Assembly: GCA_963680875.1 (NCBI GenBank)
Contig: OY804576.1
Coordinates: 74,343,668 to 74,407,667 of the forward strand
Direction of reading: 5' to 3'
Length of the DNA: 64,000 nucleotides
From: Bathymodiolus brooksi
Lineage: Eukaryota; Mollusca; Bivalvia; Mytilida; Modiolidae
Position 1 is the stretch's first letter. Each line of letters opens with the position of its first letter. Positions 1-12,800 of this stretch are shown here, piece by piece. The position numbers and the translations under genes were made by a program. Under the pieces are notes generated by a model. It saw only the letters and a program-made list of their open reading frames with translations, ran no database searches and was not told the DNA's origin.

Positions 1-4
1 CTTG

Positions 5-142
5 ATAAATATATTATCGTTGATATGTTTTGCTTGAAATGGACTTCTCACCTCATCTCCCATCTCAGACTCTGCTTTCAATGTGAGATTGCTCTGAAAA
101 ATCCATTCTCGCAAAGCAAATCAACGATAGTATATATTTCTG
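5..142. mobile_element. MITE family A, copy 1
   Basis: The two ends are imperfect inverted repeats: one arm reads tatcgttgatatgttttgct and the other ends with the complement, agcaaatcaacgatagta. A second copy with the same arms lies at 51399-51521, so this is a dispersed palindromic element. No coding capacity is visible. It sits in an upstream intron of the + strand GEF gene. Confidence 0.6.
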
Positions 143-364
143 AGTAAAATATATACAAATATAGCCTTCCATTGAGGTCCTCGGTCAATATATATTTATA
201 GGTCTATAAATCCATGTATTGACCGAAATGGTAGGCTATAATTGTTTTATCATTTTTCAATATTATTATTTAAATATTAAAATTTTGAACTTTTTGAAAA
301 TTTTATCAATTTGAAATTTTATGAAATTTTTGACATTTTTTTAAATTTGTTGAAATTTTGGAAA

Positions 365-512
365 ATACATTGTTAAATCGTGTATAGCATGGATGTTTCT
401 AAAAATACATTGATAAATCGTGTATAGCACGGATGTTTCTAAAAATAAATTTGTATATTGCATGGGTGTTACTATAATTAGTAACGTCCATGCTATACCA
501 CTTTTTTATAGA
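365..512. repeat. 41-bp direct duplication plus inverted copy
   Basis: The segment around cgtgtatagcatggatgttt occurs twice in tandem (about 365-445) and the complement of its core (cgtccatgctatac) follows near 487. This may be one end of another small palindromic element. No gene is seen in the rest of 143-708 apart from the SINE tail listed separately. Confidence 0.45.
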
Positions 513-611
513 ACGTCATGTGACCCATTTTCAGCCAATCAACGTTTCCAAATAATATACAAAAATGATAATGAGTATTATACACATGTTATTACATAAT
601 GTGGATGTTAA

Positions 612-682
612 TATGTATTTAATGACTGCCACGATATAACTGAAATATTGTTGAAAGTGACGTTAAATACCATACCCCCTAT
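612..682 (+). mobile_element. SINE tail fragment
   Basis: This matches the 3' part of the tRNA-like SINE seen many times in the window (motifs gccacgatataactgaaata and ttgaaagtgacgttaaa). It lies in the same direction as the GEF gene and stops about 25 nt before the acceptor of the exon at 709. Confidence 0.75.
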
Positions 683-708
683 ATTTAATGATTTTCCTAT
701 CTTTTAAG

Positions 709-848
709 GTATAGATGAAGATAACCAATCTGTAACAGCTTTAGCATGTAAAAATTTGAACTTGTCACAAGCCTTACATGAGAAATGTTTACATTTAGAT
801 ATCTCTGTATCTACAAGTGATGAAGAGGAAGCAGCAAGATTGTCTAAG
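709..848 (+). CDS. ARHGEF33: ARHGEF33-like exon (pre-DH, first visible)
   Basis: Acceptor cttttaag and donor AAG|gttggt. The exon enters in phase 2 and leaves in phase 0 and encodes 46 full codons, including [16 protein letters not shown]. It is the most upstream part of the gene seen here. It carries no recognised domain and is placed in this gene by phase and position only. Confidence 0.7.
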
Positions 849-3800
849 GTTGGTTGTAATGTTAAATCAGATTGTCTGTGGATTGTATGATTTGACAATT
901 GAATTGTCTATGGTTAATAGATAATTCATATTGTCAATAGATACTCACATGGAACAGATTTTTTTTTCAAAATATGCCTCTTGTTTTTTGTTTCATGCCA
1001 GTTCCCTACTCCCCCCCCCCCCCTTATTTTTCTATTGAAAATCCAATACAATACTCCATTCCAAGGTATATGGTCCATATGTTTTATATTCCCCCTTTTA
1101 ACGATTTGAGTGAATGAATACTTCCTTGACTTTCTTTATGGAGATTTTACATTACATGGTCATCACCAGACCAAGAATTGTTTACCTCTCTTCATTAATT
1201 TTACCTTATCAGCAAACGTTAGAGAAAACTGAAGGGACAATCAAGAACGGACAATCCAGAGACACAGGCAACATTGAGCACAAGACTCAGAATGAAGACA
1301 AACAAAACAAAAAACACATCACAGAAAACTGAAAAGATGAGCAACACAGATCCCCCAACAAAACCAGAGTGAACCCAAGTACTCAAGAAGGGAGAGCAGT
1401 TCCTGTTTCATAGAAGACACCCACCATGTTCCTCATACAGTCAAGTCTGGTAAAAGTCTTGTCAGTGATAGAGGAAAGAAATAAATCTACGTTAAAAAGG
1501 AAACAACTTTCTGTTTATGTTTAGGCATATCAGAGGTTTGTTTGTGAATTCATATTGTCTTAGGATAGTTAAGATGATAATTAAGAATGTCTAGTGTTAA
1601 TAAATAAGATACTCAGGATTGGATATATTTTGTTTATTATAATAATTCACAGTGTCTGTAGTAAATTGGCTACTATGATAAGCAGTGCCAAGAACTGTAG
1701 AATTTCATAATTAGATTTTGTGTAAAGGTGTAATGTGTACAATGATTTGATAGGACATTATTTTATCTATTATGCCTCTATTTTCTTCTATCTAAATACC
1801 TGTCTTTTGCATAAACAATGAATTTACTATGAGGATTTATAATACTAATAAATTATTCATATCATGTTAAATTTTGATACTTCAGGCCTTTAGTCAATAA
1901 ACCTTTGAGCACAAGTTTGAAACCGTACTTGAAAAAAAACCAATCAGAACACTTTATCAATAAATACTTTGTTCTGATTGGACAGTTTTGGAGTACGAGT
2001 ACAAAAATCGTACTTGAAAGTTTTATGACCGTAAAGCCTGGTGTAACATTGATTTGTTGTTCGTACTTGAAAGTTTTATGACCGTAAAGCCTGGTGTAAC
2101 ATTGATTTGTTGTTCGTACTTGAAAGTTTTATGACCGTAAAGCCTGGTGTAACATTGATTTGTTGTTCATACTTGAAAGTTTTATGACCATAAAGCCTGG
2201 TGTAACATTGATTTGTTGTTCGTACTTGAAAGTTTTATGACCGTAAAGCCTGGTGTAACATTGATTTGTTGTTCGTACTTGAAAGTTTTATGACCGTAAA
2301 GCCTGGTATAACATTGATTTGTTGTTCGTACTTGAAAGTTTTATGACCGTAAAGCCTGGTATAACATTGATTTGTTGTTCGTACTTGAAAGTTTTATGAC
2401 CGTAAAGCCTGGTGTAACATTGATTTGTTGTTCGTACTTGAAAGTTTTATGACCGTAAAGCCTGGTGTAACATTGATTTGTTGTTCGTACTTGAAAGTTT
2501 TATGACCGTAAAGCCTGGTGTAACATTGATTTGTTGTTCGTACTTGAAAGTTTTATGACCGTAAAGCCTGGTGTAACATTGATTTGTTGTTCGTACTTGA
2601 AAGTTTTATGACCGTAAAGCCTGGTGTAACATTGATTTGTTGTGCACAGTATTCTTCTTAATGTAATTTAATTATAAAGAGGGGATCTGTAAAATGTTAT
2701 TCAGTAATAAAAGTATGTAAAAAGACAGAGATATTATATGAATAAGCAAGTATTTGGTTTTTTTTGGCAGCATATATATATAAAAACTCTAGGGTATATT
2801 ATTATATAATAATGAATTTCAATTCTATTTCAGATACCAGCATTTCCAGTGGGAATGAAAGAATCAAGCTGTAAGTCGGGGGATTTTTTTTATTTTTTTT
2901 TCAAACGAATTCATTTAATTTAAATATGGCATTATAATTTCATTAATGCAGAATCTGTATGCATCATCAATAACATAAACATATAAAAGTAAATTCAGGT
3001 AAATGATTGAATAAATTTAAAAAAGGAAAGTTAATTTGCATTTTATTCAATAGTGTAAATTGAATGCACATAATTTCTGAATGTAATCATAATTTTCTAA
3101 CAAAACCAATGATGATAAGCACCCGTGTAATTTGTGAAGGGATACACATTTCAACATTATCACCACCATGTATTGCTACAATTTCTAATGCTTTAATTCC
3201 AATGCATGCTTTATTATGTTGTGCTAATTATTAACCTCAACACCTGTTTTAGTTTCATGGCTAATTTCACCTTCATTGTTTTGTAAACACACAGATTATC
3301 AAGAGACACACCCATTTGCACCACAGAAAATCCCACCACACGAACAGCTAATGGAAGAAGGTAATTCTCTGCATGTTTACTTTTCTGGATGTACATGTAT
3401 TCTGTAATATGATATCCTTAGGGTTCATTTGCACTTTTAAAATTCCTAGTAGATTTGCATGACTGTTACATGGTTTCAGTAAAGAACAAAAGTGAACCCT
3501 TAGCCAGAGTGACTTTGACTTTTACATGTTGAAATAGTGATTTATTGTTTAGATTGGTGTGTGTGTTTGATGGGCAGTTGAGCGGGTGTGTGAACAAAAG
3601 GAAATTGCTATAAATTTTTATTTTTATTGTATCACTGCTACATTTCTAGCAAAAAACTGGGATAGACAATTTTTATCACTTTGTATCCGAAATATTCTGT
3701 TATCATCCTTCCCTCCCATTATATCTACCTGCTGACTCCATAAGCAAAACTTGTATCAAAGTTCACGTGAGCTGAGCTGGACTTATCAACAGTGAGCAGG

Positions 3801-6800
3801 AGTTATCACCAAATTTTCCTAACATTTAAATGATAATTCCTGTGAAGATGACAAAAGTAAATAAAATTCAGCAACACCATTAGCTAGTTAACATTTTATT
3901 TTTTAAACATATATCAAATTAGGAACTGTCGTGTCAGCAATATCAATAAACATCGTCCTACAAAAATGTACTTGTCACAATTCTTGATAACCTCTGCTGA
4001 GACGTCATAATTTTTACGTCATAAGCGAGGTCGTGACCTTTGTGTTTTCTAAAACGGAACGGCATTGGTAAACAAAACTGGTGAATCCTATTGCCGACTT
4101 TGATGTTTGTAATAAAAAATACAATGAATATCACCATTAAAGGAAAAATTCAACAATCTTAACATTTATATAAACCTGTAAAAATGAATGGTATATTTGC
4201 AAACTACTTATGAACTATGTTTTGGGAAAGCGTATTTTGAATATTTTGAATCATGTGATTTTTTCCGCGAAAATACAAATATAGATGTATCCGTGTTTAT
4301 GTTAGATTTAAGGATGATAAACATGTCATCTGAATGTGAATATGATTGATACTGAAAAATATCAGCCTGCTCGACAGAATATGAAGTTTGTGACTCGTTC
4401 GCTTCGCTCACTCGCCACCAAACTTCATATTCTGGCTCGGCAGGCTGATATTTTCAGTATCAATCAATTCACATCCAGATAACATACCGGTATACTTAAT
4501 AGTAAATTTTCACATTTCAATATTCTTACCAGTTTTAAAACTATGTCGTACGTCTAAGCGTTTCCGATAGACCGCTTAGGTTACCTATTGGTTAAAATTT
4601 ACCAGAAAGGTGGAATGAATCCTAGGTTGTGGAATGAATTGTCTTTAAGTAATACTTTGAAAATATCATTACACGTTCCATGTGGCAGTCAAGAAATTTA
4701 TTCAAGAATTATTGAAACAAAATGTTGTCAAATTTGATATTGTACATTGGAATATTTTCACATACAAAATAAAACAATTTTTCATTGTAAATTTTTTGTC
4801 TCTAAATTTGTGTATTAATTTGACTTAAATGAGCAAAAATAAGAAGCAAAAATACCTTGACAATTGGTAGATGCTTTGATAGAAAACAAGACTTCTAGCA
4901 TTAATTTCAATTTCTTACAATTACAAATTGCATGTATGCAAAGATCATCAAACTGCAATTTACATTATTTTACAATCTCTTAATGGCTACAAAGATTGAC
5001 ATATAGATATGCATCACTAAAATTGAAAGTATTGTTGAAATTTCGTTATTGTGAACTTTTTGCTTGCAATTGATTTTACTTGCAATAATTTTAGTCTTGT
5101 GGAGAAATTGAGACACAAGTATAATGAAGTTTAGATATAGTTTGCTTGTGATAACCTTCCCTGGAGCATAACATTTACTGTATATTAAAATATATGTACA
5201 GTTTTGTAGTTTTATGCAGTGATTGCTATAGCAACAACCATGTGGTACCGGTACTTGGTAACTGACATCTACCCATGCAATCAGTATTTATCGCTATAAA
5301 ATGTTGTTAGTTTAATACAACTTCATATAATAAGAAGGACTTGTGGCAGGTCAATGGTGTATCTCCTGTTTCTTCCACAATAAAACTGACAGAATGCTGA
5401 ATTATTGTTGAAAGTGCTGTTGAAAACACACGATAATTTCTTTTTATTTATTGTTATCTAGATATAAATTTATAAAAGTCATATATTTAAATCTTCTTTT
5501 ATTTGTTGATTGCAGTGCAAAGGGAAAAAATAGCTCAAGAAATGTTAGATGCTGAGAAAAACTATTGTTCACAATTATGGACTATTATTGATGGTTACAT
5601 GAACACTTTACGACAGGAAGAATTGATGAGCACTAGAGAGTTAAATGAAATATTTCCTTCAGTCATCTCACACATTTATGAACAACACTGTATAATGTTG
5701 AGAAAAATGGAGGAGCGTTTGTTAAAGTGGAAGTATAGTGGAATTATGGGAGATTTGTATGTCAGATTGACAGATCCACAAAATGTAAGGGTTGAATAAA
5801 TCTTGATTTAAATCTGAACAGTTGAACTGGTTTTGAAAATGTTATGTCATTGAATATACATTGTAAAATATAATAAATTATGGCAGAAATTACTCAATCT
5901 TGTATAGATGTTGTAATGTTTATTTGACAAACTAACTTATGATGTTCCAACGGGAAGCATTACATGAGTTACTCAGAAGATTTAATTTTGGCCATTTTAG
6001 TTTTGTAAACCATGTGTCCCATTTGTATATTTTTGATATATTTCATAATTGTGCCAATTCTCAGACAAAAAATAAAAAAATGTATAATATAGCCAGGTGA
6101 GTAATATTTTATATTGAATATTTTGCATGTTTTAGCAGTTAACAATTTAAATCTGGCCAGATGTACATACAAGTCAAATCAGTTATTATTATCATTGGTT
6201 TTTTTTCATGTTTTGGAGATGTATGATATTATAGTTGAATTAAACTTTTACTTTGTATTTCTTCTATACAGATAGATGGTTTGATTCTCTACAAAGACTA
6301 CATTACAGAATTCCCATCAGTCATCAACTGTTTGAACCTATGGTTTGCCCAGTCTTCCAGATTCAGAGATATTATGAGGGTAGGTATTTTATATTACATA
6401 TATATACTTTTAAATCTATGATAACTTAGTAAAACATAATAAGCAGTATTGAAAAAAAGAAAATATTGGGTTCTCTTGAGAGTAAATTGTATGAAATTTT
6501 CCTTTTTTCAAAATTAAAAGGTAAAACGGAGGGCAGCAGTACAAGAGAAATCAATGTATGGCCATATAATTGAATCTTCTTTGGTTTTTATAAGAACTTA
6601 ATACACTATCTTATATCAGTTGTATCACACAGTAAATTCTGGTTTTATGAAAGAATAAGACACAATTTAGACAAAGAACCAATAATGTACATCAGTATCT
6701 AGATTCTGTAACTCTATGTATTTGGTTTATGAGAATAAAATTAATTCATTCATTCATTTAAACTCACTGAGCACAAAAAAAACCAGAACATGACGTTGGA

Positions 6801-9800
6801 AATCCAGGTCCTGGATCCAAATCAATTGTATTGTCTGTCCTCATTCGAGTTACAACTTCTGATTACCCCTTTGGTATCTTCATATTTTACTTACTACATA
6901 CATCCTTTTATTTTCAGAGTTCTAACCTAGCTTCATCCTTTTATTTTCAGAGTTCTAACCTAGCTTCATCCTTTTATTTTCAGAGTTCTAACCTAGCTTC
7001 ATCCTTTTATTTTCAGAGTTCTAACCTAGCTTCATCCTTTTATTTTCAGAGTTCTAACCTAGCTTCATCCTTTTATTTTCAGAGTTCTAACCTAGCTTCA
7101 TCCTTTTATTTTCAGAGTTCTAACCTAGCTTCATCCTTTTATTTTCAGAGTTCTAACCTAGCTTCATCCTATTATTTTCAGAGTTCTAACCTAGCTTCAT
7201 CATTTTATTTTCAGAGTTCTAACCTGCCTTCATCCTTTTATTTTCAGAGTTCTAACCTAGCTTCATTCTTTTATTTTCAGAGTTCTAACTTATCTTTATC
7301 CTTTTATTTTCAGAGTTCTAACCTAGCTTCATCCAGTATAGTGCCATTATTAATAGCCCCTCTACAACAGATAGCTAAATACTCATTACTCATTAAGGTA
7401 AATACTCATTACTCATTAAGGTTTGTAATTAAAACTATTATTTTCTTAAAAGATGTATGTAAAACAAGTGACGTATGTACAGTGAAATCAGTTTGAGCTG
7501 AACCCTAATATAATGGAATGCTGTAAAAACAAAACATTAGATAAAGTTCCAGTGTAAGAAATTTTTCTTAATTTAACCTGTTTAAGCCAAACACCTGTTT
7601 ATACTGAACACAAAAATTGGTCCCCAGGAGGTTCGGTTTAGACAGGTTTTACTGTACTCAATGAATTGAATACATCAAGGTGATTCCCCAGTGTTAAGTG
7701 TTGCCAGATATCTATAATTTAGCTGATAAACATGGTGTCTAAAAGAGTTCAGTAGCTTATTGATCAGTGTGTCCACACTCATTTTATAAATGTCCGATTA
7801 CAATTTCGTGAAATCGACTTTCTCTATACAAGCTGGTATATTTTGATATGTTTCACATAGAATTAAAACTTATTCAATGTATTCCAGAAATAAATATCTA
7901 CCTGTAAATTTATTGACTAGTCAACAAGAAAGCAAAGAATATGCAACCTATGCTGGGTTTCGATACGTTTCAGCTGAATTGTTTTAGATTGAAACATTTC
8001 AGAATCTAACCTGTGTTCAGACACAAATTTCACATGACACTGTAATGCATTATAAATACTTTTCAAAAGATGAATCATTTTGAAAATGGATGCACAATGT
8101 ATTTTCGATAAAGCATTTAAGCTGAAATGATGTCTGAAGGTACAATGCATTTTCGAAACGTTTTATAGGTACGTCTGAACTCACCTCAAGTGTATACATG
8201 TACATCATTTGTGAAAATTGTGTACTATTCAGTGTGTATGCAAATCACATTTATTGTCATTCATTTTGTTTTGTAGAATATGTTAAAGTTCACCAGTTCA
8301 GATCATCCAGACAGATATTATCTTGAATCTGCTCTATCAAGGTTAAAAAATTTCCTCAACACAATGAATGATGACATTGAAAGTGCCATGCAGTATCTAA
8401 ATATTGGTAAACCTCCCATTTTAAGGTGAGTTTTTCATATATCACTGGTTATTTGATATTACTGTTGCTGTTTGAAATTGATGTACAGAAATTATCCTCA
8501 ATTTGTTGCAAGATTTATTTTTCATTTTCTGTAGGAGATCGTATGAATAATTGGTAATAAAATGAAACAATAAATACCACACTGTCAGAACAATTGTAAA
8601 ATCTAATAAAAAAAAATATAGAAACAGGCAAAATCAATACCCCTAACAAAAATATACATGTACATGACCTCTCACCTTCATTGACTTCATACAGACCCAA
8701 AATCAATACCCCTAACAAAAATATACATGTACATGACCTCTCACCTTCATTGACTTCATACAGACCCAAAATCAATACCCCTAACAAAAATATACATGTA
8801 CATGACCTCTCACCTTCATTGACTTCATACAGACCCAAAATCAATACCCCTAACAAAAATATACATGTACATGACCTCTCACCTTCATTGACTTCATACA
8901 GACCCAAAATCAATACCCCTAACAAAAATATACATGTACATGACCTCTCACCTTCATTGACTTCATACAGACCCAAAATCAATACCCCTAACAAAAATAT
9001 ACATGTACATGACCTCTCACCTTCATTGACTTCATACAGACCCAAAATCAATACCCCTAACAAAAATATACATGTACATGACCTCTCACCTTCATTGACT
9101 TCATACAGACCCAAAATCAATACCCCTAACAAAAATATACATGTACATGACCTCTCACCTTCATTGACTTCATACAGACCCAAAATCAATACCCCTAACA
9201 AAAATATACATGTACATGACCTCTCACCTTCATTGACTTCATACAGACCCAAAATCAATACCCCTAACAAAAATATACATGTACATGACCTCTCACCTTC
9301 ATTGACTTCATACAGACCCAAAATCAATACCCCTAACAAAAATATACATGTACATGACCTCTCACCTTCATTGACTTCATACAGACCCAAAATCAATACC
9401 CCTAACAAAAATATACATGTACATGACCTCTCACCTTCATTGACTTCATACAGACCCAAAATCAATACCCCTAACAAAAATATACATGTACATAACCTCT
9501 CACCTTCATTGACTTCATACAGACCCAAAATCAATACCCCTAACAAAAATATACATGTACATAACCTCTCACCTTCATTGACTTCATACAGACCCAAAAT
9601 CAATACTAACACACATATGCTCACTTTGCTGGCTTCGTATAGGCACGTAAATAAAAAGTGGCCGGATTAAGGTAGTTTTATGCATGTTAACCTCCTCTCT
9701 TATAGAATATGATGCAGTCCTGCAAGTGTTTTAATGCATCACTAGCTGCACAGTTACAGAAATTCCAAGTTATTAGTCATACATTTAATGATTTGGGGTG

Positions 9801-12800
9801 AGAAGTGATTGTTCGTTTTGTTGATATTGGTGGAATTATTGACCATCACTGTTTAACTTTCTTTTGTTTTGTTGATATTGGTAGAAATATTGACCATCAC
9901 TGTGTACACTTTCTTTTGTTTTGTTGATATTGGTAGAATTATTGACCATCACTGTGTACACTTTCTTTTGTTTTGTTGATATTGGTAGAATTATTGACCA
10001 TCACTGTTTAACATTCTTTTGTTTTGTTGATATTGGTAGAATTATTGACCATCACTGTGTACACTTTCTTTTGTTTTGTTGATATTGGTAGAATTATTGA
10101 CCATCACTGTGTACACTTTCTTTTCATTCATACATTTATATAACCACCCTGGATTAATCATGAAAGTACAGTTTTCTTGTTGTCATCTGGCTGTCTTGCC
10201 ATTTATTAGTTCTACTACACATTTCCACAACATTTTGTCTAATTTTTTGCTAGCTATTGTCTACTGATACTTAGCAGTTTCATCAAGAGAGAGTAATCTA
10301 TGAATAAAGGACATTACTAATTTTCTTATACCGTTTTACTTTCTTTTAATTGTGGTACAACAAACATCAACTAACGTTGTGAGTTCGAATCCTGCTCAGG
10401 CGAGATGTACTCGATACAACATTATGTGATATAGTTTGTCAATGACTTGTGACAGGTCGGTGGTTTTATCTGGGTACTCTGGTTTCCTCCACCAATAAAA
10501 CTGACCGCCACGATATAACTAAAATATTGTTGAAAGTGGTGTTAAACACCAGAAACCCTCAAAGAGTAATTAAAGTCCTTATACTGTCTTAGTTCTTTCT
10601 AATTGGGGTATAAATACATCACAATTTAGTATGTTATTGATACTGTTTAGATCTAGAGATAGTGGAAACTCTGTGAGGTCACAGTCAAGTGGAAGTAGTT
10701 GTGAAGCAAATCATGTTTCCAGTGCAAGAGATAGCGGGATACATTCTAATGGTGAAGAACTGGGCAGACATGCAGCTTCTCCTGCTACTACTAGAAGGTA
10801 CAGGCAAATTTTATTCCACTGTAGTCTGTTACAAATTATATTATACATACAGTCGAATGTCGCTATCTTGATGTTAACGAGACCATTGCAAAATTTGGAG
10901 TCATCCATAATCCGACTTAAGGGAGCAAGGGGTTAAGTAAGATAGGTAACTCGGTCAGGTGGTCAGAGCTTGACAAATGTGGATGCAAACTACTGTTTTC
11001 CATCTTTATTTTGTACATCTTGTGTACATATTTTAGCAGGTGCATAAGACGTGTACAAGATCTTCTTTAATGAGCTGTTGTGATTATTTGGGTTTTTTTT
11101 TCAGGAAACCTGGAGAAAAAGAAACTCATTTGATTACCTCATGTTTATTGAACAGTTCAACAATTATATGGCAACAACAAACTATCATAAAAATCTGTAA
11201 ATGGCACAATATTAAGTATAAGCACTAATAAAACAATATATCAATACTGTTAGAAAATTCTGATCTATGACCTGAAAAAAACATTGAAATGCTACTCTGA
11301 AAAGTACAATGTTAAAATAAATTGAGTGATTCTTTTGTACACATGCTGTTTCAGATTTCTGGCTACAATCACGGTGATCAGGACATCAAATGCTTTGAAT
11401 TTTATCACTAAATAATATTAAGTTAATAAGATTATCACTTCAGTGCTGCCATTAAGTAATCGATTAGTAGACAAATAATAATTAACATTATCAAATTATA
11501 ATGTCAATTTGCAATCATGAACCTGTGACAAACTTCATTGTATATGCCTATGCTGGCAAATCTAGATATTTGATTGGATACTACTCTCTCTAAGAAGACC
11601 AATCAAATATTTATTTATGTATGTAATGTACAATTCAAAAATGAAAGTTAAATTTTAATCATCTTGCTATTATTAAGAAAGGAGAGAGAGTTATGGTGTT
11701 TAATGCAACTTTCAACAATATTTCAGTTATATTGTGGCGGTCAGTTTTATTGGTGGAGAAAACCACTGACCTGCTGCAAGTCACTGACAAACTATCACAT
11801 AATGTTGCATCAAGTACAGCCTGCAACTCTCAACTTTAGTGGTGATATGCATTGATTGCATAGGTAGTTGTAAATCCAACTACCATATGATCACGAACAC
11901 CACATCCCCTATTAAGAAAGGATATGGATGTAAATGTACATGAGAGACTATTCATCAAGGAACAGCACTTGTAATGCGGTTTATTATTTATTAAGTATTT
12001 GATTGGTAAACAATATTTTTGTTTTGGCCAGAAATTTCCTAGCTGTAAGAATTTCGTGGAGACTAGTTACAATGACGAATAAAATTTCTCTTTTTTTCTT
12101 TTTAATAGATATGTTTTACAAGTTTTAAGGGATAGAAGAGAAAGAGAACACACTGGGGAACATTTTCACGATCGACCTGGACAAGGTCCTATGAGGCCTA
12201 ATGTGTTAGCTTTTGGAAGTCATCCTGACCTCTCAGTCCCAGAATATCATGATTATTTTGGAAATGTGAAACCTATGCCATCATACATGCCATATCAAAA
12301 TGGACAAAAAATGTATTCTAGTTTAACAAAAATTCCAATGAAAAATCCTGAAAAGAGTCTAGACAAACCAGTGCGAAAAATTAAGATTCGCAAACGACCT
12401 GATAGTCAAAAAAGTCTGCCAATACCAAATTCAAACTATCTAAGACCTTTAACCCCTCATTTACCAATGGGTGGAATTTCAAATCATGATATTTATGAGG
12501 ATCAAGGTATTCCAAGGAAAAAGCATAGTAGCAGACGTCCAATGCGACCTGCTTCCTCTATTGACTTTTCGCATGCAGATATTGAAAGGAGGGAAGCGTT
12601 TGCAAACAGTTTTGCAAAACCTGAGAGTTTTAATCAAGAGGACTCATATCAAAGAGGTCGAAATGAGTTTTCGACAGATAATCGTGAAAGACAAGAAAGT
12701 CATCAAGAAAAATTATTTCGGCAGAGTCTGTTGAATTCCCCTCGTGGACACCCAGGAGAAGGTCGAGCAAGAAATGATTTACATATGTCCCTCCAAAAAC

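Noticed and set aside
704..898. 64-residue frame on the - strand
   Set aside because: It is the shadow of the + strand exon 709-848, whose phase fits the next exon.
6831..7496. A 221-residue frame as a separate gene
   Set aside because: It is the DH exon with its duplicated acceptors read as one frame; the start methionine lies in intron.
8515..9624. Open frames of 369 (-) and 329 (+) residues
   Set aside because: They are produced by the 69-bp tandem array, whose length is a multiple of three, and the array lies within an intron.
10383..10391. tRNA gene suggested by the B-box gttcgaatc
   Set aside because: The motif belongs to the SINE; no cloverleaf with paired arms is present.
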